DNA of 64,000 nucleotides from assembly GCF_035818615.1 (NCBI RefSeq), contig NZ_JAYKZY010000002.1:1614501-1678500 (forward strand), read 5' to 3'. The stretch comes from Sphingobium sp. CR2-8. GTDB lineage: Bacteria; Pseudomonadota; Alphaproteobacteria; Sphingomonadales; Sphingomonadaceae. The translations under genes and the position numbers were made by a program. Positions 8,553 through 18,246 of this stretch are shown here, one piece after another (the stretch's first letter is position 1; each line of letters begins with the position of its first letter). Under the pieces are notes generated by a model. It was not told the origin of the DNA. It did not search any database and saw only the letters and a list, made by a program, of their open reading frames with translations.

Positions 8553-9868
8553 GCGCCGCCGCGTTCCGCGCGCAGGCGATCCCAATGGGCGATCCGCTCG
8601 CCGATCCGCGCCTCGAACCCGCGATCGGTCGGCGTGTAGAAGGTCTGCGGTGTCATTTCGCCTGGCCAGTAATTCGCGCCGGAAAAACCCTCGGCCGCGT
8701 CATGATCATATTGATAGCCCTTGCCGTAACCGACCTGCTTCATCAGCTTGGTGGGGGCATTGACGATGTTCATCGGCGGCATCAGCGATCCGGTATCCCG
8801 CGCAGACTTGAAGGACGCTTTCATCGCGGCATAGCCCGCGTTGGATTTGGGCGCAGTGGCGCAATAGAGGCAGGCTTGCACGATCGCCAGTTCGCCCTCC
8901 GGCGATCCCAGGAAATCATAGGCGTCCTTTGCCGCAAGGCATTGCACCACCGCCTGTGGATCGGCCAGCCCGATATCTTCGGTTGCAAAACGCACTAACC
9001 TCCGCAGCACATAAAGCGGTTCTTCCCCTGCCGTCAGCATCCTTGCAAGATAATAGAGCGCCGCCTGCGGGTCCGATCCGCGCAGCGATTTATGCAGGGC
9101 GGAAATGAGGTTATAATGTCCCTCCCGATCCTTGTCATATACAGCGACGCGGCGGTGGAGCAGGGCGGATAGCCCCGCCGGATCGAGCGGCTCTGGCAGA
9201 TCGATCGAATACAAGGTTTCGACCTGATTGAGCAGGAAGCGCCCGTCGCCATCGGCGCTCGCCACCAAAGCTTCGCGCGCGGCGGCGTCTATCGGCACCG
9301 GGCGGCCGGTCAGGGCTTCGGCGCGATCGAGCAACTGTTCCAGTGCAGCCGCGTCCAATCGCCGCAGAATCAGCACCTGCGCCCGTGACAACAGCGCCGC
9401 ATTCAACTCGAAGCTGGGATTTTCGGTGGTGGCGCCGACCAATGTCACCGTGCCATCCTCGACGAAGGGGAGGAAGCCGTCCTGCTGCGCGCGATTGAAC
9501 CGATGGATCTCGTCCACGAACAACAACGTCTTTTCGCCGCGCCGCGCATGCTCTTTCGCGGTTGCGAACAATTTTTTGAGGTCGGCCACGCCCGAGAATA
9601 CGGCCGATATCGGTGCGAACCGCATGCCCACCGCATCGGCCAGCAGCCGCGCCGTCGTCGTCTTGCCGGTGCCGGGTGGCCCCCATAATATGATCGAAGA
9701 CAGCCGCCCTGCCGCCACCATGCGGCCGATCGCGCCGTCCGGACCGGTCAGATGCTCCTGCCCCACAACATCGCCGAGCGTGCGCGGACGCAGCTTGTCC
9801 GCGAGCGGAGCAGTATCCGCCGCGCTATCGGCAGCGGGCAGGTCATCGGGAGCGAAGAGGTCGGCCAT
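8549..9868 (-). CDS. rarA: Replication-associated recombination protein A (AAA+ ATPase)
   Basis: The 439-residue protein is RarA/MgsA, the clamp-loader-like ATPase that acts at stalled forks and interacts with SSB. Walker A GPPGTGKT is at about 63-70, Walker B LLFVDEIHRF near 115, sensor 1 in VGATTENPSFELN, and the C-terminal MgsA region contains YLARML..GEEPLYVLRR and NAPTKLMK. Length is normal. It lies 27 bases downstream of a glycosyltransferase gene and overlaps the next unknown gene by 4 bases. Confidence 0.95.
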   Translation of the reverse strand: MADLFAPDDLPAADSAADTAPLADKLRPRTLGDVVGQEHLTGPDGAIGRMVAAGRLSSIILWGPPGTGKTTTARLLADAVGMRFAPISAVFSGVADLKKLFATAKEHARRGEKTLLFVDEIHRFNRAQQDGFLPFVEDGTVTLVGATTENPSFELNAALLSRAQVLILRRLDAAALEQLLDRAEALTGRPVPIDAAAREALVASADGDGRFLLNQVETLYSIDLPEPLDPAGLSALLHRRVAVYDKDREGHYNLISALHKSLRGSDPQAALYYLARMLTAGEEPLYVLRRLVRFATEDIGLADPQAVVQCLAAKDAYDFLGSPEGELAIVQACLYCATAPKSNAGYAAMKASFKSARDTGSLMPPMNIVNAPTKLMKQVGYGKGYQYDHDAAEGFSGANYWPGEMTPQTFYTPTDRGFEARIGERIAHWDRLRAERGGA

Positions 9869-9895
9869 CGCACCCGATATAGGATGTAAAACGCA

Positions 9896-11074
9896 TTATG
9901 GAACCGGGCTGGATCGCGGCGCCAGCCCTTGTGCACGCTGGCGGATGATCCGCAAATAGGTATCGACCAGCGCCTGGTTGACCTGATCCCATCCATTGCG
10001 TTCGGCGCGGCTTTGCGCAGCGGTGCCGGCCGCCTGTCGCGCGCCGTCATTGATGCAATAGGCCTGTAACGCGTCGGCAAAGTCGCCGATCGCGCCGGGG
10101 CGGATCAATCGCCCGGTCACGCCTTCGGTCACCAGGCTTTCACTACCGGTCGCGCGCGCCGCGACCGTGGGCAGGCCGCAGGCCATCGCCTCCAGCGTGA
10201 CGTTGCCGAAGGTTTCCGTAACCGATGGGTTGAACAGCATATCCATGCTGGCGACCGCGCGGCCAAGCTCGGGGCCCTTCTGGAAACCGGTAAAGACAGC
10301 GCCCGGTAGCCGGTTCTGGAACCATTCGCGAGCCGGACCTTCGCCTACCACCAATATCTTGTGCCTGACCTGCCGCGTGGCGAGCTGGTCGATGGTATCG
10401 GAAAAGACGTCCAGTCCCTTTTCCATCACCAATCGGCCGATGAAGCCGATCGTTGGGGCATCGTCATCAATGCCCAGCGATCGTCGCCATGCCAGGTCGC
10501 GGCGACCGGGATTGAAAATCTCCCGATCGATGCCGCGTGTCCAGATGCCGACATCGTAGTTCATCCGCTGTTCGCGCAGCAGTTGCGCCATCGAATCCGA
10601 CGGCGCGACGATGGCATCGCAGCGGCGATAGAAGCGGCGGAGCAGGGACAGGATCAACGGCTCCAGAAACGCCAGGCCATAGTAGCGCGGGTAGGTTTCG
10701 AACCGCGTATGCACCGACGCCACCGTCGGCAGGCTGCGCGCGCGTGCCCAACTGAGCGCTCGATGCCCCAGTGGATCGGGGCTGGACAAATGCACGATGT
10801 TGGGCGCGAAATCGTGCAGGTCGCGGCGGACCTGCGCCGACATTCTATAGGGAACGCGATATTCCTTGCGCCCCGGCACGGGAAAGGACGGCGTGCTGAC
10901 CAGATCGCCTTCCGGTTCGAACGCAGGCGTCCCGGTCGTCGGCGAATAGACGCGTACGCTCGCGCCCTGTCGCAACAGATAGCACACGAAGCGGTTGAGC
11001 GCCTGGTTCGCGCCGTCGCGGACATAATTGTAATTGCCGCTGAACAGGGCGACGCGCAGGCCGGTAGCATCCAT
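9896..11074 (-). CDS. GT4 family glycosyltransferase
   Basis: The 392-residue protein is a retaining GT-B glycosyltransferase. The N-terminal domain starts RVALFSGNYNYVRDGANQAL; the nucleotide-sugar site in the C-terminal domain shows GFIGRLVMEKG and the E-x7-E motif in ETFGNVTLEAMACG. It resembles mannosyl/glucosyl transferases acting on lipids (the PimB/SQD2 set). In sphingomonads a glycolipid acceptor is possible, but nothing here proves it. I chose ATG 11074; the frame runs to a TTG at 11092. It heads an operon-like run with rarA. Confidence 0.88.
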   Translation of the reverse strand: MDATGLRVALFSGNYNYVRDGANQALNRFVCYLLRQGASVRVYSPTTGTPAFEPEGDLVSTPSFPVPGRKEYRVPYRMSAQVRRDLHDFAPNIVHLSSPDPLGHRALSWARARSLPTVASVHTRFETYPRYYGLAFLEPLILSLLRRFYRRCDAIVAPSDSMAQLLREQRMNYDVGIWTRGIDREIFNPGRRDLAWRRSLGIDDDAPTIGFIGRLVMEKGLDVFSDTIDQLATRQVRHKILVVGEGPAREWFQNRLPGAVFTGFQKGPELGRAVASMDMLFNPSVTETFGNVTLEAMACGLPTVAARATGSESLVTEGVTGRLIRPGAIGDFADALQAYCINDGARQAAGTAAQSRAERNGWDQVNQALVDTYLRIIRQRAQGLAPRSSPVP

Positions 11075-11200
11075 GGGCGGCCCATAGCCCAACCGTCATG
11101 AAAACCCAAGGGAACCAGATGCGGATTTGGGCATTTTGCTGTTCGTTGTTGTCGAGTTACGGCCGGCGCAGCATGTACCCATGATGGAGAGGATGCCCGT

Positions 11201-11419
11201 ATGACCGAGACATTCCGTAAAGGAACGCGGGTCAAGTGGAACTGGGGGCAGGGCGTCGGCCGAGGACGCATTGCGGAACGGTTTGACCGCCATGTGGAGC
11301 GCACGATCGAAGGATCGTGCATCCGTCGCAACGGCTCGCCAAGCAATCCTGCCTTTCTGATCGCTGCCGACAATGGCGGCGAAGTTCTGAAGCTCCGTTC
11401 GGAAATCAGCACCGCTTAA
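11201..11419 (+). CDS. DUF2945 (HVA1/TUDOR) small protein
   Basis: The 72-residue protein begins MTETFRKGTRVKWNWGQG and ends VLKLRSEIS, matching the HVA1 TUDOR-like domain (DUF2945), a beta-barrel found in many bacteria and fungi. GGAG precedes the ATG by about 8 bases. It is a single small cytoplasmic domain without catalytic motifs, probably nucleic-acid or peptide binding by fold analogy. It is divergent from the glycosyltransferase and 80 bases before the MOSC gene. Confidence 0.85.
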   Translation: MTETFRKGTRVKWNWGQGVGRGRIAERFDRHVERTIEGSCIRRNGSPSNPAFLIAADNGGEVLKLRSEISTA

Positions 11420-11499
11420 GTTGTCGGCTCCAGCTTTGCGATGCCTGTTCGCGCAAAGCGGCCATCGTGTAAGCTGGCCACATATGGCATGATCGGCGC

Positions 11500-12153
11500 A
11501 TGACGACATCTTTCATGACTATCGACGCGCTGCTTGTCGGCAAGCCGGTTCCTTTCCGCGGCGACGATTACAGCGCCATCGCCAAACAGCCGGTGATAGG
11601 ACCTGTCCGTATCACATGGAACGGGTTCGAGCATGACGCCGTGGCCGATCCCGTTCACCATGGCGGCTGGGACAAGGCGATCCATCTCTATCCCCAGGAC
11701 CATTATGGCTGGTGGCGGACGCGTAAGCCCGACGAGCCTCTGCTCGATAGGCCCGGCGCCTTTGGTGAAAATATCGCCTCGCGCGGGCTGACAGAAACCG
11801 ACATTTGCCTTGGCGATCGTTTTTCGCTGGGCAGTGCGGTGGTGGAGGTGAGCCATGGGCGGCAACCCTGCTGGAAGCTCGACCACCGTTTCGGCGCGCG
11901 AGACGTCATGGCGACCATCGTCAAGACCGCGCGCAGCGGCCTCTATTTCCGCGTGGTGCAGGAAGGCGAAGCCCGCGCCGGCACGCCGATGGAATTGTTA
12001 CAGCGTCCATTGCCCGACTGGAGCATCGCCCGCATATTCCAGTTGCTCATCGGCGGCGGACACAAACGCAACCCCGACGCCGTCCACACGCTGGCGCACA
12101 TGCCCGTCCTGGCCGAAGCCTGGCGGGAAAGAGCACGGAAACTAGCGGCCTGA
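11500..12153 (+). CDS. MOSC domain protein (YiiM-like)
   Basis: The 217-residue protein has the MOSC core (DAVADPVHHGGWDKAIHLYP, then LLDRPGAFGENI and LGDRF) followed by the MOSC Cys region in VSHGRQPCWKLDHRFG. A C-terminal 3-alpha domain follows (DWSIARIFQLLIGG). YiiM-type proteins use molybdenum cofactor to reduce N-hydroxylated compounds; the Cys in QPCWKL is the likely cofactor ligand. Length and order match. Not obviously in an operon. Confidence 0.92.
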   Translation: MTTSFMTIDALLVGKPVPFRGDDYSAIAKQPVIGPVRITWNGFEHDAVADPVHHGGWDKAIHLYPQDHYGWWRTRKPDEPLLDRPGAFGENIASRGLTETDICLGDRFSLGSAVVEVSHGRQPCWKLDHRFGARDVMATIVKTARSGLYFRVVQEGEARAGTPMELLQRPLPDWSIARIFQLLIGGGHKRNPDAVHTLAHMPVLAEAWRERARKLAA

Positions 12154-12210
12154 CGCGCATGAAGGCCACAGGGCGAACACCCATCATCACGGCGATGTAA
12201 AGAGAAGATA

Positions 12211-12286
<76 letters not shown>

Positions 12287-12392
12287 ACTCCGGGGCAAAT
12301 ATGCATTCCGGCGTTGGCGGGCTGTTAGCAGTGCACCGGGCATTTGCAAACAATAATCGGCCATGTGTCGGAATTTTCCGGGATGCGGCAGG

Positions 12393-13505
12393 TTAGCCCC
12401 AATTCCCCGTGCCTGCCCGACGCTTATGGGCGCGATCGATCGCCATGATGATGCCGACACACAGCATTACCGTCAGCATCGACGATCCACCATAGGACAT
12501 GAAGGGCAGGGGTATGCCCACGACAGGCGCCAACCCCATGACCATCATCAGGTTGATCGCAACGTAGAAGAAAATGGTCGTGGTGAGCCCCGCAGCCGCC
12601 AGTCGGGCGAACTTATCCTGCGTGCGCATCGCCACGCGAATGCCCCAGCGGAACAGCAGCATGAAGGCAAGGATGAGCAGGGTGCCGCCGAGCAGGCCCC
12701 ATTCCTCCGCCATGGTGGCGAAGACGAAGTCGGTATGGCCTTCGGGCAGGTAGTCGAGATGACTTTGAGAGCCTTGCAGGAAACCTTTTCCCCACATGCC
12801 GCCCGACCCGATCGCGATCTTCGATTGGCTGATGTGATAGCCGGCGCCCAAGGGATCGCTTTCCGGGTCCATGAAGATCAGCACGCGGTTTTTCTGATAA
12901 TCATGGAGAAAGCTGAACGCGATCGGCACCAATGCCGCTCCGGCAAGGCCGGTACCGACGAACAGACGCAGCGGCAATCCTGCCAGGAACATGACCGTCA
13001 CACCGCCTGCGGCGATCATCGTCGCAGTGCCGAGATCGGGTTGGATCAGAACAAGCATGAACGGCACGCCGATCAAAACCAAAGCGGGCCAGATGGCGTT
13101 CCATCGTCGGATTTCGCCAACCGGCAGCATCGCGTAGAAGCGCGCGACTGTCAGAACGATGGCGGGCTTCATGAACTCGGACGGCTGCAACTGCATGAAG
13201 CCCAGGTTGATCCAGCGCTGGCTTCCGCCCGCGACGCCGCCGATCAGTTCCACCAAAAACAACGCCGCCAATATTGCGCCATAGGCGGGGAAAGCGAAGC
13301 GGGCGAATATCTCCACCGGAATGCGGCTGAGCGTCAGCGCCATTGCCGAAAAGACGCAGAAACGCACGGCCTGGTTGACGGCCCAAGGAAAGATGTTGCC
13401 GCTTGCTGCGCTATAGAGGACGATGATGCCGAACCCGGCAATGGCTAAAAGCAGCGCCAGGATGCGCCAGGGAAATTCGGTGAGAGGCCGTGGGATGATG
13501 CTCAT
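12393..13505 (-). CDS. rodA: Rod-shape SEDS peptidoglycan polymerase RodA
   Basis: The 370-residue, about ten-helix membrane protein is RodA, the SEDS glycosyltransferase that polymerises lipid II along the side wall with PBP2. Visible signatures are LIQPDLGTATM, GPYH-like GAGYHISQSKIAIGSGG, PEGHTDFVFA and the closing GIPLPFMSYGGSSML. The start overlaps the PBP2 stop by 4 bases. It ends the mreB-mreC-mreD-mrdA-rodA cluster. Confidence 0.96.
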   Translation of the reverse strand: MSIIPRPLTEFPWRILALLLAIAGFGIIVLYSAASGNIFPWAVNQAVRFCVFSAMALTLSRIPVEIFARFAFPAYGAILAALFLVELIGGVAGGSQRWINLGFMQLQPSEFMKPAIVLTVARFYAMLPVGEIRRWNAIWPALVLIGVPFMLVLIQPDLGTATMIAAGGVTVMFLAGLPLRLFVGTGLAGAALVPIAFSFLHDYQKNRVLIFMDPESDPLGAGYHISQSKIAIGSGGMWGKGFLQGSQSHLDYLPEGHTDFVFATMAEEWGLLGGTLLILAFMLLFRWGIRVAMRTQDKFARLAAAGLTTTIFFYVAINLMMVMGLAPVVGIPLPFMSYGGSSMLTVMLCVGIIMAIDRAHKRRAGTGNWG

Positions 13506-15577
13506 GGCGCGCCTGTCGGATTGCTGCCGGGGGGCGGCGGAACGTCATCCTCGCTCTCATTGTGCGTCGGCGCGGGCGCGGCTGTCGCTGCGTTGCTGCC
13601 TGTCGCATTCGATGCGGCATTGTCCGCCGGTGGCGGCACTTCGCCTTTTTCGACAGCCTTGGCCACGCGAAAAGCCGCCATTTGCCGCGCTTGACGTTCG
13701 GCGGGCGTCCCGCCCCAGCCTTTTTCCAGCGTCTCCAGCTTTTCCATCGCCTTCTTCGGGTCGAACAGGAAGGATAATGTGTCGCTGGCGATCATGGGCG
13801 CATCTTCGTTGCGGATCATATGCCCGCCATGTTCGATGATGCAGGCTATCGCAAACCGAGGGTTATCGAACGGCGCGAAACCCTGAAACAAGGCGTGGTC
13901 GCGCAGCTTGAAGGCGAGCGAACTATTGCCGCGCACCCCGCCGGCGCGTTCCGCCATGGTGATGCGCCGCACCTGCGCGGTGCCGGTCTTGCCCGCGATC
14001 ATGACCCCGGGGATGGAACTGCGCGCCGCACCCCCGGTGCCGCCGCCATTCACCACCGCATTCATCGCGTCGCGAATGACGACCAGATGCTCCTCGGTCG
14101 CGCCGACGGTGGCGGGTTCGAGGCGGTGGGCGCCATGGATGAAATTGGGCATCAATTGCCTGCCGGTCGCCAGACGCGCGGCCATCACCGCCATCTGCAA
14201 CGGGTTGATCAGCATATAGCCCTGACCGATGGTGGCGTTGACCGTGTCGTAGACCTGCCACTTCTGGTGATACTTCTTCTCCTTCCACGCCGGATCGGGC
14301 ACCGTGCCATAGCTCTGACTGGGGAAGGGGAGGTCGAATTTCTGGCCCATGCCGACCCGGCGGGCCATGCTGGCGATCCGGTCCATGCCGATCCGCTGCG
14401 CCATCTGATAGAAATAGATGTCGCAACTCTGGGCGATCGCGCCGCGCATGTTGAGCGGGCCATGGCCGCGCCGTTTGTGGCAGTGGAACAGGGTATTGCC
14501 GACCCGGATCGCGCCGCCGCAACTGATCGTCTCCTGCGGCCCGATCCCCGCCTCCAGCAGCGCCAGCGCGACCATCGGCTTCACCGTCGATCCGGGCGGA
14601 TAGAGGCCCTGCAACGTCTTGTTACGCAGCGGGACATGATCGTCCTTCGACAGCATCTCATATTCCAGATGGCTGATGCCGTCGGAAAAGCTGTTGGGAT
14701 CGAAACTGGGCATCGACGCCAGGGCGAGCACATCGCCATTCTGGCAGTCGATCACGACCACGGACCCGCTCTGGGTTGCCAGACGGCGGCCTGCAAACTC
14801 CTGTAAGCCAGCGTCGATCGTCAGCTTGATCGAATTACCTGGCGTGTCGGGGCGCGTCGTCAATTCGCGCACAATCTTGCCGCGTGCCGTCACCTCCACG
14901 CGTTTCGCGCCAGCCTTGCCGGTCAGCGTCTGGTCGAACGCCTTTTCCAGCCCATCTTTGCCCAGCTTGAAGCCCGGCGTGACGAGCAACGGGTCCTTGC
15001 GCTTCTTGTAATCTTCCGCCGTCGCCGCGCCGACATAGCCTAGCAGATGGCCCACCGTTGCACCGGCGGGATAGTTTCGGGAAAAGCCCTGGCTGGGCGC
15101 CACGCCCGGCAGGTCGGGCAGCCGCACGCTGATCGCGGCATATTGGTCGTAAGTCAGCTTGTCGGCGACCTGGATCGGACGGAAACCGGCGGTCTTCTCC
15201 AACTCTTCCCGAATGCGGTCCACCTCGTCCGCCTCCAGGTTGAGCAATTGGGCCAGATGACGAATTGTCGCTTCGGCATCGACCACCCGCTGGGGGATCA
15301 GGTCGACCCGAAAATCGGTGCGATTATTAGCCAGCGGCCGCCCGTTGCGATCCACGATCCAGCCGCGCCGTGGCGGGATCAGGGTCAGGTTGACGCGATT
15401 GCTTTCGGACAGGAGTTTGTATTTTTCGTTTTCCGCGACGCTGATCCACGCCATGCGGCCCACCAGCATTGCGCCGATCGCGCCCTGAATCCCGCCCACC
15501 ATCATCGCGCGACGCGTGAAAGTGAAGGATTGGGCAGCTTCGGTGATAATCTTGCGCTTGGGGGTCAGGAACTTCAT
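13502..15577 (-). CDS. mrdA: Penicillin-binding protein 2 (elongation transpeptidase)
   Basis: The 691-residue class B PBP has a short cytoplasmic tail, one membrane helix (MMVGGIQGAIGAMLVG), a PBP dimerisation domain and the transpeptidase with the S-x-x-K serine in PPGSTVKPM, SCD in AQSCDIYFY and KTGT in AGKTGTAQV. The last ~60 residues are Pro/Ala/Asn-rich and disordered (PPPADNAASNATGSN), an extension often seen in sphingomonads. I chose ATG 15577 because it overlaps the mreD stop as ATGA; an upstream frame reaches 15610. Confidence 0.95.
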   Translation of the reverse strand: MKFLTPKRKIITEAAQSFTFTRRAMMVGGIQGAIGAMLVGRMAWISVAENEKYKLLSESNRVNLTLIPPRRGWIVDRNGRPLANNRTDFRVDLIPQRVVDAEATIRHLAQLLNLEADEVDRIREELEKTAGFRPIQVADKLTYDQYAAISVRLPDLPGVAPSQGFSRNYPAGATVGHLLGYVGAATAEDYKKRKDPLLVTPGFKLGKDGLEKAFDQTLTGKAGAKRVEVTARGKIVRELTTRPDTPGNSIKLTIDAGLQEFAGRRLATQSGSVVVIDCQNGDVLALASMPSFDPNSFSDGISHLEYEMLSKDDHVPLRNKTLQGLYPPGSTVKPMVALALLEAGIGPQETISCGGAIRVGNTLFHCHKRRGHGPLNMRGAIAQSCDIYFYQMAQRIGMDRIASMARRVGMGQKFDLPFPSQSYGTVPDPAWKEKKYHQKWQVYDTVNATIGQGYMLINPLQMAVMAARLATGRQLMPNFIHGAHRLEPATVGATEEHLVVIRDAMNAVVNGGGTGGAARSSIPGVMIAGKTGTAQVRRITMAERAGGVRGNSSLAFKLRDHALFQGFAPFDNPRFAIACIIEHGGHMIRNEDAPMIASDTLSFLFDPKKAMEKLETLEKGWGGTPAERQARQMAAFRVAKAVEKGEVPPPADNAASNATGSNAATAAPAPTHNESEDDVPPPPGSNPTGAP

Positions 15578-16101
15578 GCCATCACGCGCCATCGGTCGAT
15601 CCGGGCGCATTGCCGGACGACGAAGGGAAACAGCAATATCGTCCAGACCATTTGCGGCGCGACCAGAAGCAGCTTCACATCACCTCCACCCGTGATCCGC
15701 GCGAAAAACAGACCACCGGCGATGCAGAAGATAATGGCGAGCGTCGCGATTAGCCAGTCCTGCCGATAACTGCGCCAGATCATGCGATGTTCGATCGCAT
15801 CGATCCCGATCAGAGCGACCGTCCACAGGAACATGGCGGAACCAATCGGCTGTCCGCTCATCATGTCGTCGAACAGACCGAGCGGCAGCCCGATCCAGGC
15901 GCGCCACAGGTCCGGACGCAACAGCCGCCACGACAGGAGCAGCAACAGGCCGAACGGGGGCATGATCGGAGATTGGGCGATGACGGGCAGGGCAGTCAGG
16001 AAGGAGCCGAACAACACCGTGACGACCGGCGTGCCGGCCAAACGCAAGCGGGACGGATGCCGCCCCAGCCGTGGCACATGGTAGAGATGCGGGTCGATCA
16101 T
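15574..16101 (-). CDS. mreD: Rod-shape-determining protein MreD
   Basis: The 175-residue inner-membrane protein has 4-5 hydrophobic helices (VVTVLFGSFLTALPVIA, FGLLLLLSW, WLIATLAIIFCIAGGLFF, MVWTILLFPFVV) and the family's LPLGLFDDMMSG motif. MreD links MreC and the cytoskeleton to wall synthesis. It overlaps mreC and mrdA by 4 bases each, so the cluster is tightly coupled. Confidence 0.92.
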   Translation of the reverse strand: MIDPHLYHVPRLGRHPSRLRLAGTPVVTVLFGSFLTALPVIAQSPIMPPFGLLLLLSWRLLRPDLWRAWIGLPLGLFDDMMSGQPIGSAMFLWTVALIGIDAIEHRMIWRSYRQDWLIATLAIIFCIAGGLFFARITGGGDVKLLLVAPQMVWTILLFPFVVRQCARIDRWRVMA

Positions 16102-17021
16102 GGCTGCGCGGCGTTGCCGGCCGCCGCCTCGTCCACCACCGTCGGCGTCGCTGGTGCCGCCGGACCGGACCTGGTCACGGCATCCTCGAACGCACGTTCC
16201 ACAACCACTGCATCGACCCTGGCCGGGTTGGCGAGCGGCACGCCATAGGCGATTTCACCCTCCGCGCGGACAACGACTGCGACAGGTATATTGGGTTGAT
16301 AGACCCCGCCGATGCCCGACGTCACGAGCAGATCGCCCGGCTTGAAGGGGTTGCGTCCCGCAGTCAGCGCACGGATCTCGACCGACCCATCGCCCAGGCC
16401 CGTGGAGATGGCCGGGATATTGTCGTTCGCCCGCCGGACCGGCACGATATTGCTGGTGTCGGTCAGCAGCAGCACGTCCGAACTGTTGGGGGTCGTGATA
16501 TGGACGCGACCGATCAACCCCTCCGGCGCGCGGACCGGCATGCCTGAACGCACACCCTGCCACGTCCCGGCGTTGAGCTTCGCGAAGCGGCGCGCACTGG
16601 ATGCGGAAGAGGCAATAAGGCGGGCGGTCAACACTTCGGTGGCGTCGGCGTCGACCAGCTTGAGCAATTTCTTGAGCCGGATATTTTCCTGCGCGACGCC
16701 CTTCGCCTCGATAATGCGGTTGCGATCCGCCTCCACCTGGCGGCGCAGCGCAACATTCTGCGATCCCGCCTGCCAGTAGGATGCCAATGTCTCGTCGACC
16801 GATCCGACGCCGCTCACCATGCCCTTGAACGCGCTGGAAACGGGGCGGCTGATTTCGGACGTGGCGATGCGGATGGCGGCAAATCCCGTGGGATCGAAAA
16901 TCGCGACAACGACCAGAAGCAGGCCGACGGCCGCACCGGCCACCGCCACGACATAGCTGGCAAACAGGCTATATTGCGCCTTCCGGTTGATACCGGGGCG
17001 TCGGCTGGTTGGCCGCGCCAT
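16098..17021 (-). CDS. mreC: Rod-shape-determining protein MreC
   Basis: The 307-residue protein has a cytoplasmic Arg-rich start, a membrane helix (about 18-40), a coiled coil (LRRQVEADRNRIIEAKG..) and two periplasmic beta domains with GLIGRVHITTPNSSDVLLL and VTSGIGGVYQPNIPVAVV, as in MreC. The C-terminus is extended by an Ala/Pro tail. It bridges MreB and PBP2 in the elongasome. The gap to mreB is 17 bases. Confidence 0.94.
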   Translation of the reverse strand: MARPTSRRPGINRKAQYSLFASYVVAVAGAAVGLLLVVVAIFDPTGFAAIRIATSEISRPVSSAFKGMVSGVGSVDETLASYWQAGSQNVALRRQVEADRNRIIEAKGVAQENIRLKKLLKLVDADATEVLTARLIASSASSARRFAKLNAGTWQGVRSGMPVRAPEGLIGRVHITTPNSSDVLLLTDTSNIVPVRRANDNIPAISTGLGDGSVEIRALTAGRNPFKPGDLLVTSGIGGVYQPNIPVAVVVRAEGEIAYGVPLANPARVDAVVVERAFEDAVTRSGPAAPATPTVVDEAAAGNAAQP

Positions 17022-17038
17022 CTAATCGTCCTTCTCGA

Positions 17039-18088
<1,050 letters not shown>

Positions 18089-18246
18089 TTATCCTGTATC
18101 GCCCGCCGTCCCCGCGACGCGATAGGGGGACCGGTCGGAAAGCTGTTCTGCGCCTGCCGTTAACCTCAATTTCCTTGCGCCTTGCAGTGCAAAAAATTCA
18201 GGATCGCGGCTCGCGGAAAGCGCTCGATTGGGCTAGTCCCTAATCA